Source: Ornithinimicrobium sediminis
Lineage (GTDB): Bacteria; Actinomycetota; Actinomycetes; Actinomycetales; Dermatophilaceae
Direction of reading: 5' to 3'
DNA: 64,000 bases
Assembly: GCF_021272345.1 (NCBI RefSeq)
Contig: NZ_JAJSDQ010000008.1
Coordinates: 1-64,000, forward strand
Shown: positions 42,377 through 51,408 of the stretch, piece after piece
How the letters are laid out: each line of letters begins with the position of its first letter
How positions within the stretch are numbered: position 1 is the first letter of the stretch
The notes under the pieces: generated by a model
Told to the model about the DNA's origin: nothing
The model's database searches: none
The model's input: the letters and a program-made list of their open reading frames with translations, nothing else
Made by a program: the position numbers and the translations under genes

Positions 42377-43489
42377 TCACCGAGCTGCGCTACGCCGCAC
42401 CCGCTCGTGGATCGACAGCATCCGCTCCGCCGACGCCTCCCAGGTGAACCGTTCGGCCTGACGGCGGGCCGTCGTGCGTGCCCCGGGCCTGCGCAGGAGC
42501 TGCACGACGCCGTCGGCGAAGGCCCCGGGGTGCGACCGGGCGACCAGCCCTCCGTCACCCACGACCTCCCCGAGGGCACCCTCGACAGGACAGACGGTCG
42601 GGACGCCGCAGGCGAGCGCCTCCAGGGCGGCCAGCCCGAAGGTCTCCACCGGTCCGGGTGCAATCGCGACGTCGGCGGCTGCCATCTCCGAGGCGAGCTG
42701 CCGTCGGTCGGTGATGTAGGGCCGGAAGGTCACCGGGAGGTCTTCGGCGAGGTCCATGAGCGCGTCACGCATGGGTCCTGTCCCCAGCACGGTCAGCTCG
42801 GCGGCGACGCCTCGGTCGAGCAGGGTCTGCAGGGTCCTGATGCTCAGCCCCGGGTTCTTCTCCGGCGAGAGGCGACCGCAGTGGATGACCCGTGCTGGGC
42901 GACCAGAGCCGGGTGCCGGGTGCGTCGGCGGCCGGTCACCGGGGACGAACGTGGCGAGGTCCACCCCCAGCGGCACCACCTCGGCGGGCACGCCGAGGCG
43001 CGTGAACTCCTGCGCGGCGAAGGCGCTGGGGCAGACGATGGCGTCGTAGGAGGCGGCACTGCGCCGGTTGACGGCGTCGGCGAGGGCGTGGGCGGGCCGG
43101 TCCGGCACGGGGGTCCGACGCTCGAGGATGCCGGTGAGGTGCTCATGGCTGATCATGATCGACCCGACGCCGTGGCGGCGTGCCCACCTACCGGTCCACC
43201 GAAGGGTGGAGCGGTCGGACACCTCGACCGTGTCGGGCCGCAGCTGCTCGAGCACGTCGGTGACCGCGGAGCGCCGCAGGATCAAGGAGTAGCCCGTGCT
43301 GCCCACCGGCACGGCGGGCAGGTGGTGGACCGTGCCCTGCTCCTGGTGCACCACGGCGGGGCCGGGGCCAGGGATCACCAGAAAGACCTCGTGGCCGCGG
43401 GCGCGGTAGACCTGTCCCCACTCACGCAACGCGGTCTTGATCCCCCCCGAGGTGGGGCTGACGAAGTTGGCGATCCGCACGATGCGCAT
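42377..43489 (-). CDS. Family 4 (GT-B) glycosyltransferase
   Basis: A 370-residue GT-B fold glycosyltransferase. The N-terminal acceptor domain begins MRIVRIANFVSPTSGGIKTA, with a Gly-Gly loop. The C-terminal donor domain has CGRLSPEKNPGLSIRTL and the nucleotide-sugar EX7E-type motif around GPVETFGLAALEALACGVPTV. It resembles actinobacterial phosphatidylinositol mannosyl- or glucosyl/mannosyltransferases of the MgtA/PimB type, but the donor and acceptor are not decided by sequence. It probably acts on lipid or cell-envelope glycans at the cytoplasmic membrane face. It is monocistronic, just upstream of a 32-base tandem repeat. Confidence 0.83.
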   Translation of the reverse strand: MRIVRIANFVSPTSGGIKTALREWGQVYRARGHEVFLVIPGPGPAVVHQEQGTVHHLPAVPVGSTGYSLILRRSAVTDVLEQLRPDTVEVSDRSTLRWTGRWARRHGVGSIMISHEHLTGILERRTPVPDRPAHALADAVNRRSAASYDAIVCPSAFAAQEFTRLGVPAEVVPLGVDLATFVPGDRPPTHPAPGSGRPARVIHCGRLSPEKNPGLSIRTLQTLLDRGVAAELTVLGTGPMRDALMDLAEDLPVTFRPYITDRRQLASEMAAADVAIAPGPVETFGLAALEALACGVPTVCPVEGALGEVVGDGGLVARSHPGAFADGVVQLLRRPGARTTARRQAERFTWEASAERMLSIHERVRRSAAR

Positions 43490-43528
43490 GACCGCTCAAC
43501 CTAGCGGACCGCCGCCCGCGCATCCCAG

Positions 43529-43623
43529 GGCAACGCGGGTCGGGTGGGTGCAGACTCCCTGGCAACGCGGGTGGGTGGGGTGCAGACTCCCTGGCAACGC
43601 GGATAGGCCGGGGGCTCCTGGCG
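43529..43623. repeat. Tandem 32-base repeat between the glycosyltransferase and accD genes
   Basis: Units begin GGCAACGCGGGT and end GCAGACTCCCT at 43529-43560 and 43561-43592, differing at a few positions. A diverged third unit starts at 43593 (GGCAACGCGGATAGG). The period is exactly 32. It lies upstream of the glycosyltransferase start and downstream of accD, so it could affect either end. Slipped replication is the likely origin; there are no CRISPR-like spacers. Confidence 0.75.
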
Positions 43624-43626
43624 ATG

Positions 43627-45074
43627 TCAGAGCGGGATGTTGCCGTGCCGGCCGCGGCGCTGGGGGGCGTCCAGGATGGCCTGCGCCAGCGCGGTCCGCG
43701 TCTTCTTCGGCTCCACGACCTCGTCGATGACCCCGATCTCGACAGCGCGCTGGAGGCCGCCGGTGAGCTTGGCGTGCGACTCGGCCAGCTCGGCCTCGAC
43801 CGCGGGACGCTCCTCCTCCGGCACCTCGGCCAGCCTGCGCCGGTGCAGGATGCGCACCGCGGCGACATGGCCCATCACGGCGATCTCCGCGGTGGGCCAG
43901 GCGAAGACACGCGAGGCACCCAGCGAACGGGCGTTCATGGCGATGTAGGCGCCTCCGTAGGTCTTGCGGGTCACCAGGGTCACCCGCGGCACGACGGCCT
44001 CGGCGAAGGCATGCAGCAGCTTGGCGCCGCGACGCACGACACCGTCCCACTCCTGCCCCACGCCAGGCAGGTAGCCGGGCACGTCGACGAGCACGACGAG
44101 CGGCACCCCGAAGGCGTCACACATGCGCACGAAGCGTGCGGCCTTCTCGGCGGAGATGGAGTCCAGGCACCCGCCGAGGCGCATCGGGTTGTTGGCGACG
44201 ACCCCTACGGTGCGGCCCCCGAAACGGCCCAGGGCGGTCACGATGTTGGGAGCCCACTTGGGGAAGAGCTCGACCGTCTCGCTGCCCTTGTCCAGCAGGT
44301 TGGTGATGAGCGGGTGCACGTCGTAGGCGCGTTTGGCGGACTCGGGGAAGGTGGAGGCCAGGTCGCGGTCCTTGACCTTGCCGATCGCGAGCTCACCCTG
44401 GTCGGCCAGCAGGGAGCACAGCCGGCGACCCTGCTCGTACGCGTCGTCGGTGGTCTCGGTGACCACGTGGACCACACCCGAACGGCGCCCGTGCGGCTCC
44501 GGGCCGCCCAGGCGCAGCGCGTCGACCGACTCGCCGGTGACCGAGCGCACCACGTCGGGGCCGGTGACGAAGATCCGGCCGTCGGGTCCGAGCACCACGA
44601 CGTCGGTGAGCGCCGGTCCGTAGGCGGCACCGCCGGCCGCAGCACCCAGCACGACCGAGATCTGGGGGATCACACCGGAGGCCCGCGTCATGATCGCGAA
44701 GACCTCCCCGACGGCGTGCAGAGACACGACGCCCTCGGCCAGGCGAGCCCCACCGGAGTGCCACAGGCCGACGACCGGCACCTGCTCCTCCAGCGCCCGC
44801 TCGTAGGCCGTCATGATGACCTTGCAGCCGTCGACACCCATGGCGCCGCCCTGGATGGTGGCGTCGGAGCAGAAGGTCACCACCCGAGCACCCTTGACCG
44901 TGCCGACCGCGGCCAGGAAGCCGGAGTCGTCGACCGGGGTGATGTGCTCGACGGACCCCTCGTCGTAGAAGGTCGCCAGCCGCTTGACCGGATGGCGCGG
45001 GTCCTGGTCGCGAGGCAGCTTGGCCTTGGCCGAGGCGGAGGCCTCCGAGGACGCGGTGCTGGGGACGCGGACGG

Positions 45075-45078
<4 letters not shown>
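43627..45078 (-). CDS. accD: Acyl-CoA carboxylase beta (carboxyltransferase) subunit
   Basis: A 483-residue carboxyltransferase of the acetyl/propionyl-CoA carboxylase beta family (AccD6-like by position). The crotonase-fold halves show SGGARLAEGVVSLHAVGEVF, GAAAGGAAYGPALTDVVVL, RLGGCLDSISAEKAARFVRM, DVPGYLPGVGQEWDGV and a C-terminal RGRHGNIPL end typical of the family. It transfers CO2 from biotin to acetyl-CoA, giving malonyl-CoA for the fatty acid synthase genes upstream. The ATG overlaps the fabF stop (ATGA), so it is the last gene of the fabD-fabH-acpP-fabF-accD operon. The biotin-carrying alpha subunit is elsewhere. Confidence 0.9.
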
Positions 45079-46328
<1,250 letters not shown>

Positions 46329-46381
46329 GTCTGCTGCTCCTCGAAAAACGGTGGTGGTCGATGGTTCCGTGGGAGGGGGCG

Positions 46382-46434
46382 GCACGGTCCGGTATGCGGC
46401 GTCGCAGGGATGCGCACGGCATACCGGACCGTGC
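46382..46434 (-). repeat. Stable hairpin between acpP and fabF
   Basis: A perfect 16-base inverted repeat (GCACGGTCCGGTATGC at 46382-46397, its complement at 46419-46434) with a 21-base loop, three bases after the acpP stop. It could end or slow most transcripts after acpP, or protect the acpP message, so that carrier protein is made in excess of FabF and AccD. Confidence 0.7.
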
Positions 46435-46437
46435 TGG

Positions 46438-46686
46438 TCAGCCCTGGTTGTTGTTGATGTAGTTGACGGCGTCCCGGACGTGGGTGAGGTTCTTGACCTC
46501 GTCGTCGGGGATGCGCACGCCGAACTTGTCCTCGGCGTTGACCACGATGGTCATCATGGACAGCGAGTCGATGTCGAGGTCCTCGGTGAACGACTTGTCC
46601 ATCTGGACGGCGTCGGTCTCGATACCGGTCTCCTCGTTGACGATCTCGGCCAGACCCTCGAGGATCTCCTGCTCGTTGAGTGCCAT
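46438..46686 (-). CDS. acpP: Acyl carrier protein of fatty acid synthesis
   Basis: An 82-residue acidic carrier protein. Phosphopantetheine is attached to Ser41 in DLDIDSLSMMTIV, as usual for actinobacterial AcpP. It carries the growing acyl chain between FabD, FabH, FabF and the other enzymes. AGGAG is found before the ATG at 46686. It sits between two intercistronic hairpins (a short one at 46729-46751 and a long one at 46382-46434), which may set its level apart from its neighbours. Confidence 0.95.
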   Translation of the reverse strand: MALNEQEILEGLAEIVNEETGIETDAVQMDKSFTEDLDIDSLSMMTIVVNAEDKFGVRIPDDEVKNLTHVRDAVNYINNNQG

Positions 46687-46728
46687 GTGGCGGTGCTCCT
46701 TCGTGTGTGTGGGCAGTGCGGTTGGGCT

Positions 46729-46751
46729 GACCCGGGATAACCCGCCGGGTC
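46729..46751 (-). repeat. Small hairpin between fabH and acpP
   Basis: GACCCGG at 46729-46735 pairs with CCGGGTC at 46745-46751 across nine bases, within the 72-base gap after fabH. It is weaker than the one after acpP. Possibly an mRNA processing or stability element. Confidence 0.35.
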
Positions 46752-46758
46752 CCGGGAG

Positions 46759-47808
46759 CTAGGGCAGGACGACGACCTGCGCGGCGTAGACCAGCCCGGC
46801 ACCGAAGCCGATCTGCAGGGCGAGCCCTCCGTGGGGGATGTCGCCGGCCTCGAGCATGCGCGACATGGCCAACGGCACCGAGGCCGCCGAGGTGTTGCCG
46901 GTCGTGGCGACGTCCCTGGCGACGGCGACCCCCTCAGGGAGCTTGAGCGCCTTGACCATGGCGTCCGTGATGCGCATGTTGGCCTGGTGGGGGACGAAGG
47001 CGTCCAGGTCCTCGGGCGCGATGCCGGCGGCCGTGATGGTGCGCGCGGCAACGGGGGCCATGGAGAAGACCGCCCAGCGGAAGACGGACTGGCCCTGCAT
47101 CTCGATGGCGGGCCAGGTGGGGGTCTCCTGCCCGGGCTGGGGATGGTCCATCGCGGGTCGCAGGTCGGTCCAGGCCTGCCGCTGCACGATCTTGTCCCAG
47201 TTGTGGCCGTCCGAGCCGGCGACCGTGGGACCGATGCCCGGGAAGTCCGAGGGGCCCACGACCGCCGCGCCTGCCCCGTCGCCGAAGATGAACGCGGTGC
47301 CGCGGTCGGTGGGGCTGGTGAAGTCGCTGAGCTTCTCGACGCCGACGACCAGCACGAACTGCGCGCTCCCGGCGCGGATCATGTCGTTGGCCATGGAGAT
47401 GCCGTAGCAGTAGCCCGCGCACGCTGCCGAGATGTCGTAGGCCGCCGGGTCGTCGGCACCGAGCCGGATCGCCAGCAGCGGGGCGGCCGCCGGCGTCTGG
47501 TAGGGAAAGCTGACGGTGGCGAGGAGGATGACGTCGATCTGGTCGGCGCTCACGCCGGCCATCTCCAGGGCCTTGACCGACGCGTGCTCGGCCATGTCCA
47601 CGACCGTCTCGTCGGGGGCGGCGAACCGGCGCTCGATGATGCCGGAGCGCTGCTGGATCCACTCGTCGGAGGAGTCGATGTGCCGGCAGATCTCCTCGTT
47701 GGTGACGACCCGCTCCGGCCGGTACCCGCCGATGCCGTGGATGCGGGCGTGCCGGGGCCCGTCCGGGACCGTGAGCGCGGTGCGTCCGGTGATGGGCTGC
47801 AGGGTCAT
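46759..47808 (-). CDS. fabH: Beta-ketoacyl-ACP synthase III
   Basis: A 349-residue enzyme that starts fatty acid synthesis by condensing an acyl-CoA primer with malonyl-ACP. The catalytic Cys130 is in SAACAGYCYG, His in VPHQANMRI and Asn in TTGNTSAASVP. About 19 residues precede the usual FabH start (IHGIGGYRPERVVTNEEI), a slight N-terminal extension. The ATG at 47808 overlaps the fabD stop (ATGA). Branched primers would be expected in this group of organisms, but that cannot be read from the sequence. Confidence 0.93.
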   Translation of the reverse strand: MTLQPITGRTALTVPDGPRHARIHGIGGYRPERVVTNEEICRHIDSSDEWIQQRSGIIERRFAAPDETVVDMAEHASVKALEMAGVSADQIDVILLATVSFPYQTPAAAPLLAIRLGADDPAAYDISAACAGYCYGISMANDMIRAGSAQFVLVVGVEKLSDFTSPTDRGTAFIFGDGAGAAVVGPSDFPGIGPTVAGSDGHNWDKIVQRQAWTDLRPAMDHPQPGQETPTWPAIEMQGQSVFRWAVFSMAPVAARTITAAGIAPEDLDAFVPHQANMRITDAMVKALKLPEGVAVARDVATTGNTSAASVPLAMSRMLEAGDIPHGGLALQIGFGAGLVYAAQVVVLP

Positions 47809-48986
47809 GTGACGTCCTCCGTCGGGTGCAGGCGGAGCAGGGGCTGACCGGGCGCGACGGGGTCGCCGTCCTCGGCCAGCCACTCGATGACGTGACCGCC
47901 GTGCACGGCCACGACCTCGTGCGTGTCACGACGGGTGGCCACGCTCGCGACGACCTGTCCGGGGGTGACGTCGGTCTCGGTGTCGACCAGCGTGGTGAGG
48001 GCCCCCTTGACGGGAGACACCACCAGGCGCCAGGAGGGGGTGACCGAGGACTCCTCGAGGGAGCCGTGCTCGCGGATCATCCGGTGAGCCGCGTCCAGGT
48101 CGTCGGGGGCCTTCAGGGCAAGGACCTCGACGCCGGGCAGGGCACGCTTGGCGAGCCCGGCGAGCGTGCCGGCAGGCGGGATCTCGATGAGACCGGTCAC
48201 GCCGAGGTCGGCGAACGTCTGCATGCACAGGTCCCAGCGCACCGGGTTGCTGACCTGGCTGACCAGGCGCTGCAGCACCTCGCGGCCCTCCTGGACGATG
48301 GCGCCGTCGCGGTTGGACACCAGCGTCGTGCGGGGGTCGTGCACCGAGATCGCCCGGGCATAGCCGCCGAGCCGGTCCACGGCGGGGGCCATGTGCTCCG
48401 TGTGGAACGCCCCTGCGACCTGCAGGGGGACGACCCTGGCCTTGGCCGGCGGGTCCTCCCGCAGCGCCTGCAGCTGCTCGGTGGTGCCCGCAGCGACCAC
48501 CTGGCCGGCACTGTTGACGTTGGCCGGGGTCAGCCCCTGCCTCTGCAGGGCTGCCAGCACCTCGTCGGGGTCGCCGCCGAGGACGGCCGACATGCCGGTC
48601 GGGCGCACGGCGCTGGCTGCAGCCATCCCCTTGCCCCGCTCCCGCACGAACACCATGGCCTGCTCGGCGCTCAGGACACCGGCGGCGGAGGCGGCCGTGA
48701 TCTCCCCGACGGAGTGACCCGCACCGGCGCCGACGGCGCGGAAGCCGTCGGCAGGGTGGTCGAAGAGGGCCAGCAGCGAGATCAAACCCGAGCCGACGAT
48801 GAGCGGCTGGGCCACCGCGGTGTCGCGGATGGTGTCGGCGTCCGAGGTGGTGCCGTGGGCGACCAGGTCCAGGGAGGCGACGGCGGCCAGCCACTCCATC
48901 CGGGCACGGAAGCCGGGCAGCTCCAGCCAGGGGGAGAGGAAGCCGGGGGTCTGGGAGCCCTGTCCGGGGGCGACGATGACGAGCAC
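47805..48986 (-). CDS. fabD: Malonyl-CoA:ACP transacylase fused to a C-terminal biotinyl/lipoyl-like domain
   Basis: A 393-residue protein. The transacylase core has the start APGQGSQTPGF, nucleophile Ser92 in GHSVGE, His in AFHTEHM and IEIPPAGTLAG. It loads malonyl groups onto AcpP. The usual enzyme ends near residue 310. Residues 318-393 form a separate beta-rich piece, with SPVKGALTTL, TPGQVVASVATRRDTHEV and VHGGHVIEWLAEDGDPVAPG. This has the pattern of biotinyl/lipoyl domains, but the modified Lys position is replaced (TRRD). GTG start at 48986. First gene of the operon, controlled by the upstream FasR-type regulator. Confidence 0.92.
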   Translation of the reverse strand: MLVIVAPGQGSQTPGFLSPWLELPGFRARMEWLAAVASLDLVAHGTTSDADTIRDTAVAQPLIVGSGLISLLALFDHPADGFRAVGAGAGHSVGEITAASAAGVLSAEQAMVFVRERGKGMAAASAVRPTGMSAVLGGDPDEVLAALQRQGLTPANVNSAGQVVAAGTTEQLQALREDPPAKARVVPLQVAGAFHTEHMAPAVDRLGGYARAISVHDPRTTLVSNRDGAIVQEGREVLQRLVSQVSNPVRWDLCMQTFADLGVTGLIEIPPAGTLAGLAKRALPGVEVLALKAPDDLDAAHRMIREHGSLEESSVTPSWRLVVSPVKGALTTLVDTETDVTPGQVVASVATRRDTHEVVAVHGGHVIEWLAEDGDPVAPGQPLLRLHPTEDVT

Positions 48987-49053
48987 ACCCCCACTCTGCC
49001 GCCCCCTACCGGACTTCGCCTGTCAAGGATGCCGACCACATACGGCGGACGAT

Positions 49054-49073
49054 CTTGTGGGGTTCCTACAAAG
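49054..49073. promoter_or_regulatory. Candidate FasR operator upstream of fabD
   Basis: CTTGTGGGG then TTCCTACAAAG, an imperfect dyad, read on the minus strand as CTTTGTAGGAA..CCCCACAAG. It is 68-87 bases before the fabD start, a suitable place for an activator, and overlaps the stop codon of the fasR-like gene (49066-49068). TTGACA lies about 35 bases closer to fabD (complement of 49019-49024), a possible -35 element. Confidence 0.5.
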
Positions 49074-50280
49074 AGCTGCGGTCAGGGCCGCCACGTCCGA
49101 TGGCATCACGCCACCCTCGCTGCGGTGGTTCCGTCAACCGGCCCAGCGCCAGAGCCACCTGGACGACCCAGGCGTCGCGGCTGGAGGTGAGGTCGAGATG
49201 GACCAGGTCCTCGACGCGCCGCAGCCGGTAGCGCACGGTGTTGGGGTGCACGAACAGCACCCGCCCGGTGGCCTCCAGCGCCCCCCCGCAGTCGAGGTAG
49301 GCGGTGGCCGTCTCGAGCAGGGCCGAACCGTTGTCGCGCAGCGGGCGGTAGACCCGGTCGACCAGGGTGCGCCGGGCGGGGGCCTCCCCGATGAGCGAGC
49401 GTTCGGCGAGCAGGTCGTCGGCAGCGACGGGGCGAGGGGCCTGAGGCCAGGCCCGCACGGCGTCGAGCCCGGACAGCGCCGCGCGGGCCGAGCGACCCGC
49501 GGCATACAGGTGGGGGACCCGCGGCCCCACCACGACGGGGCCGGTGCCGAAGTGCGGCACCAGGCGGGCGGCGTCCTCGAGGGGCTCGTCGGTGTGGCCG
49601 AGCACACAGATGAGGCGGTTGCCCTGCACCGCGGTGAGCGCGTCCCGCCCGACCCGGCGTGCCGCCTGGCGCAGGGACAGCACAACGGCGGCCGCGTCGT
49701 GGGTTCCTGCAGGCAGGGGAGCCGTGCCGGCCAGCACCGCGACCCGCGTCACCTCCGACCAGCCGAGCTCGGCGGCCCGGCTGCGCAGGGTGTCGTCGGC
49801 CTCACCGCGCACGACCGCGTGCACCACCAGGGACTCCAGCCGCGCGTCCCAGGCGCCGCGTGACTCAGCCGCGGAGGCGTAGATCTCGGCCGTGGCGAAG
49901 GCCACCTCCCGCGAGTAGCGCAGCACCCCCTCGCGCAGGGCGCCCTCGTCGCCCTCCCCGGCGAGCAGGTGCACATGCTCCTCGACGGTGTCGACGGTCG
50001 TGCGCACCAGGTCGAGCGTCTGGCGCAGCGTGATCTTCTGTGCCAGCTCGCGGGGTGCAGTGCCGAAGATGTCGGCGGTGACGGCAGGGGTGCCACCTCC
50101 GCTGCGGTACCACGCCAGGAAGGCCGCGACCCCGGCCTGGGCGACGAGCGAGACCCAGGAACGGTCCTCCGCAGGCAGCTCGCGGTACCACGTCAGGTCA
50201 CGTTCCATGCGCTGTGCCGCCGCTGTGGCGACCACGCCCGCGTGCCGGGCGGGGAGGTCGCGCGGTTGGTCGGTGGCCAC
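49066..50280 (-). CDS. fasR: PucR-type transcriptional activator of fatty acid synthesis (FasR-like)
   Basis: A 404-residue regulator. A helical N-terminal sensor (MERDLTWYRELPAEDRSWV, AFLAWYRSGG) is followed by a GGDEF-like middle and a PucR C-terminal helix-turn-helix (LFVHPNTVRYRLRRVEDLV, then DLTSSRDAWVVQVALALGRL). In Streptomyces the protein with this build next to fabD activates the fab operon; the place and text here match. GTG start. It is transcribed in the same direction as fabD, with 79 bases between, holding the candidate operator. Confidence 0.88.
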   Translation of the reverse strand: MATDQPRDLPARHAGVVATAAAQRMERDLTWYRELPAEDRSWVSLVAQAGVAAFLAWYRSGGGTPAVTADIFGTAPRELAQKITLRQTLDLVRTTVDTVEEHVHLLAGEGDEGALREGVLRYSREVAFATAEIYASAAESRGAWDARLESLVVHAVVRGEADDTLRSRAAELGWSEVTRVAVLAGTAPLPAGTHDAAAVVLSLRQAARRVGRDALTAVQGNRLICVLGHTDEPLEDAARLVPHFGTGPVVVGPRVPHLYAAGRSARAALSGLDAVRAWPQAPRPVAADDLLAERSLIGEAPARRTLVDRVYRPLRDNGSALLETATAYLDCGGALEATGRVLFVHPNTVRYRLRRVEDLVHLDLTSSRDAWVVQVALALGRLTEPPQRGWRDAIGRGGPDRSSL

Positions 50281-50357
50281 CGCCTCACCCTAGTCCGAGA
50301 CGAGGGCAGCAGACAGGCCGGTTTGTGCCCGGGACACAACAGCGGTGAGATGGCACC

Positions 50358-51368
50358 GTGCATCTGGACACCCCCGGGACAGGGCGCCCCCTGGTCATCG
50401 GCCACCGCGGCGCCCCGGGCTGCCGGCCCGAGCACACCTTGGAGTCCTATGCGCTGGCCGCCCGCATGGGAGCCGACTGCATCGAGCCCGACGTCGTCCC
50501 CACGCGGGACGGCGTGCTCGTCGCCCGCCACGAGAGCGAGATCTCCGGCACCACCGACATCGCCGACCGTCCCGAGCTGGCGGACCGTCGGACGACGAGG
50601 ACCGTCGACGGGCACACGGTGACCGGGTGGTTCACGGAGGACCTGACGCTCGCCGAGCTGCGAACCCTGCGTGCGGTCGAAAGGATCCCCGCGCTGCGGC
50701 AGCCCGCGTCGACCCTCGACGGCAGGTTCGCGGTGCCCACGCTGGCCGAGATCCTGCGCCTGCGCGCCGGGTTGTCGGACGAGCTGGGCCGGGAGATCGC
50801 CGTCTACATCGAGACCAAGCACCCGAGCCACTTCGCCGGGCTCGGGCTGTCGCTGGAGGAGCCGCTGGTGGAGGAGCTCACGAGGGCCGGGCTCACCGGC
50901 CCCGGTGCGCCGGTGTTCGTGCAGTCCTTCGAGCTGGGCAGTCTGCGCCGTGTGCGTGCCGCGACCGGGCCGGGAGTGCCCCTGGTGCTCCTCGTCGCGC
51001 AGGCGGACGGCCCCGTGGCGCTGTCCGACGCGGCACTTGCGAGCCTGGCGCACGAGGTCGAGGCGATCGGGCCGGACAAGCTGCTCGTCATCCCCTGGCA
51101 GGAGGACGAGCAGCTGGGCGCCCCGACCGACCTCGTGGCACGCGCGCACGCCGCCGGTCTGCTCGTGCACCCGTGGACCTTCCGCGCGGAGAACCACTTC
51201 CTGCCCCGCGACCTGCGGCTCGGGCGGCGACCGGCCGACCACGGCCATCTGCTGGCCGAGCTGGCGGCCTACCTCGAGGTCGGGGTGGACGGCGTCTTCA
51301 CCGACCATCCCGACCTCGGCGTGCTCGCGCGGGACGCGTCGTCCAGGGTTCACCGACGCGACACCTGA
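50358..51368 (+). CDS. glpQ: Glycerophosphodiester phosphodiesterase
   Basis: A 336-residue GDPD-family enzyme that splits glycerophosphodiesters to glycerol-3-phosphate and an alcohol. The catalytic HRG (His16), the metal pair E43-x-D45 (IEPDVVPTRDG), the second His58 (LVARHE) and the E152-x-K154 segment (YIETKHP) are intact. No signal peptide is seen, so it acts in the cytoplasm. GTG start, close to the end of the divergent fasR gene. Followed by a degenerate paralogue. Confidence 0.88.
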   Translation: MHLDTPGTGRPLVIGHRGAPGCRPEHTLESYALAARMGADCIEPDVVPTRDGVLVARHESEISGTTDIADRPELADRRTTRTVDGHTVTGWFTEDLTLAELRTLRAVERIPALRQPASTLDGRFAVPTLAEILRLRAGLSDELGREIAVYIETKHPSHFAGLGLSLEEPLVEELTRAGLTGPGAPVFVQSFELGSLRRVRAATGPGVPLVLLVAQADGPVALSDAALASLAHEVEAIGPDKLLVIPWQEDEQLGAPTDLVARAHAAGLLVHPWTFRAENHFLPRDLRLGRRPADHGHLLAELAAYLEVGVDGVFTDHPDLGVLARDASSRVHRRDT

Positions 51369-51408
51369 GCGTCGGGCCCCGGACCGCCTGACAGGTTTGA
51401 CTGCCCGG

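Noticed and set aside
43529-43623. CRISPR array
   Set aside because: Repeats are directly tandem with no unique spacers, and there are no cas genes in the window.
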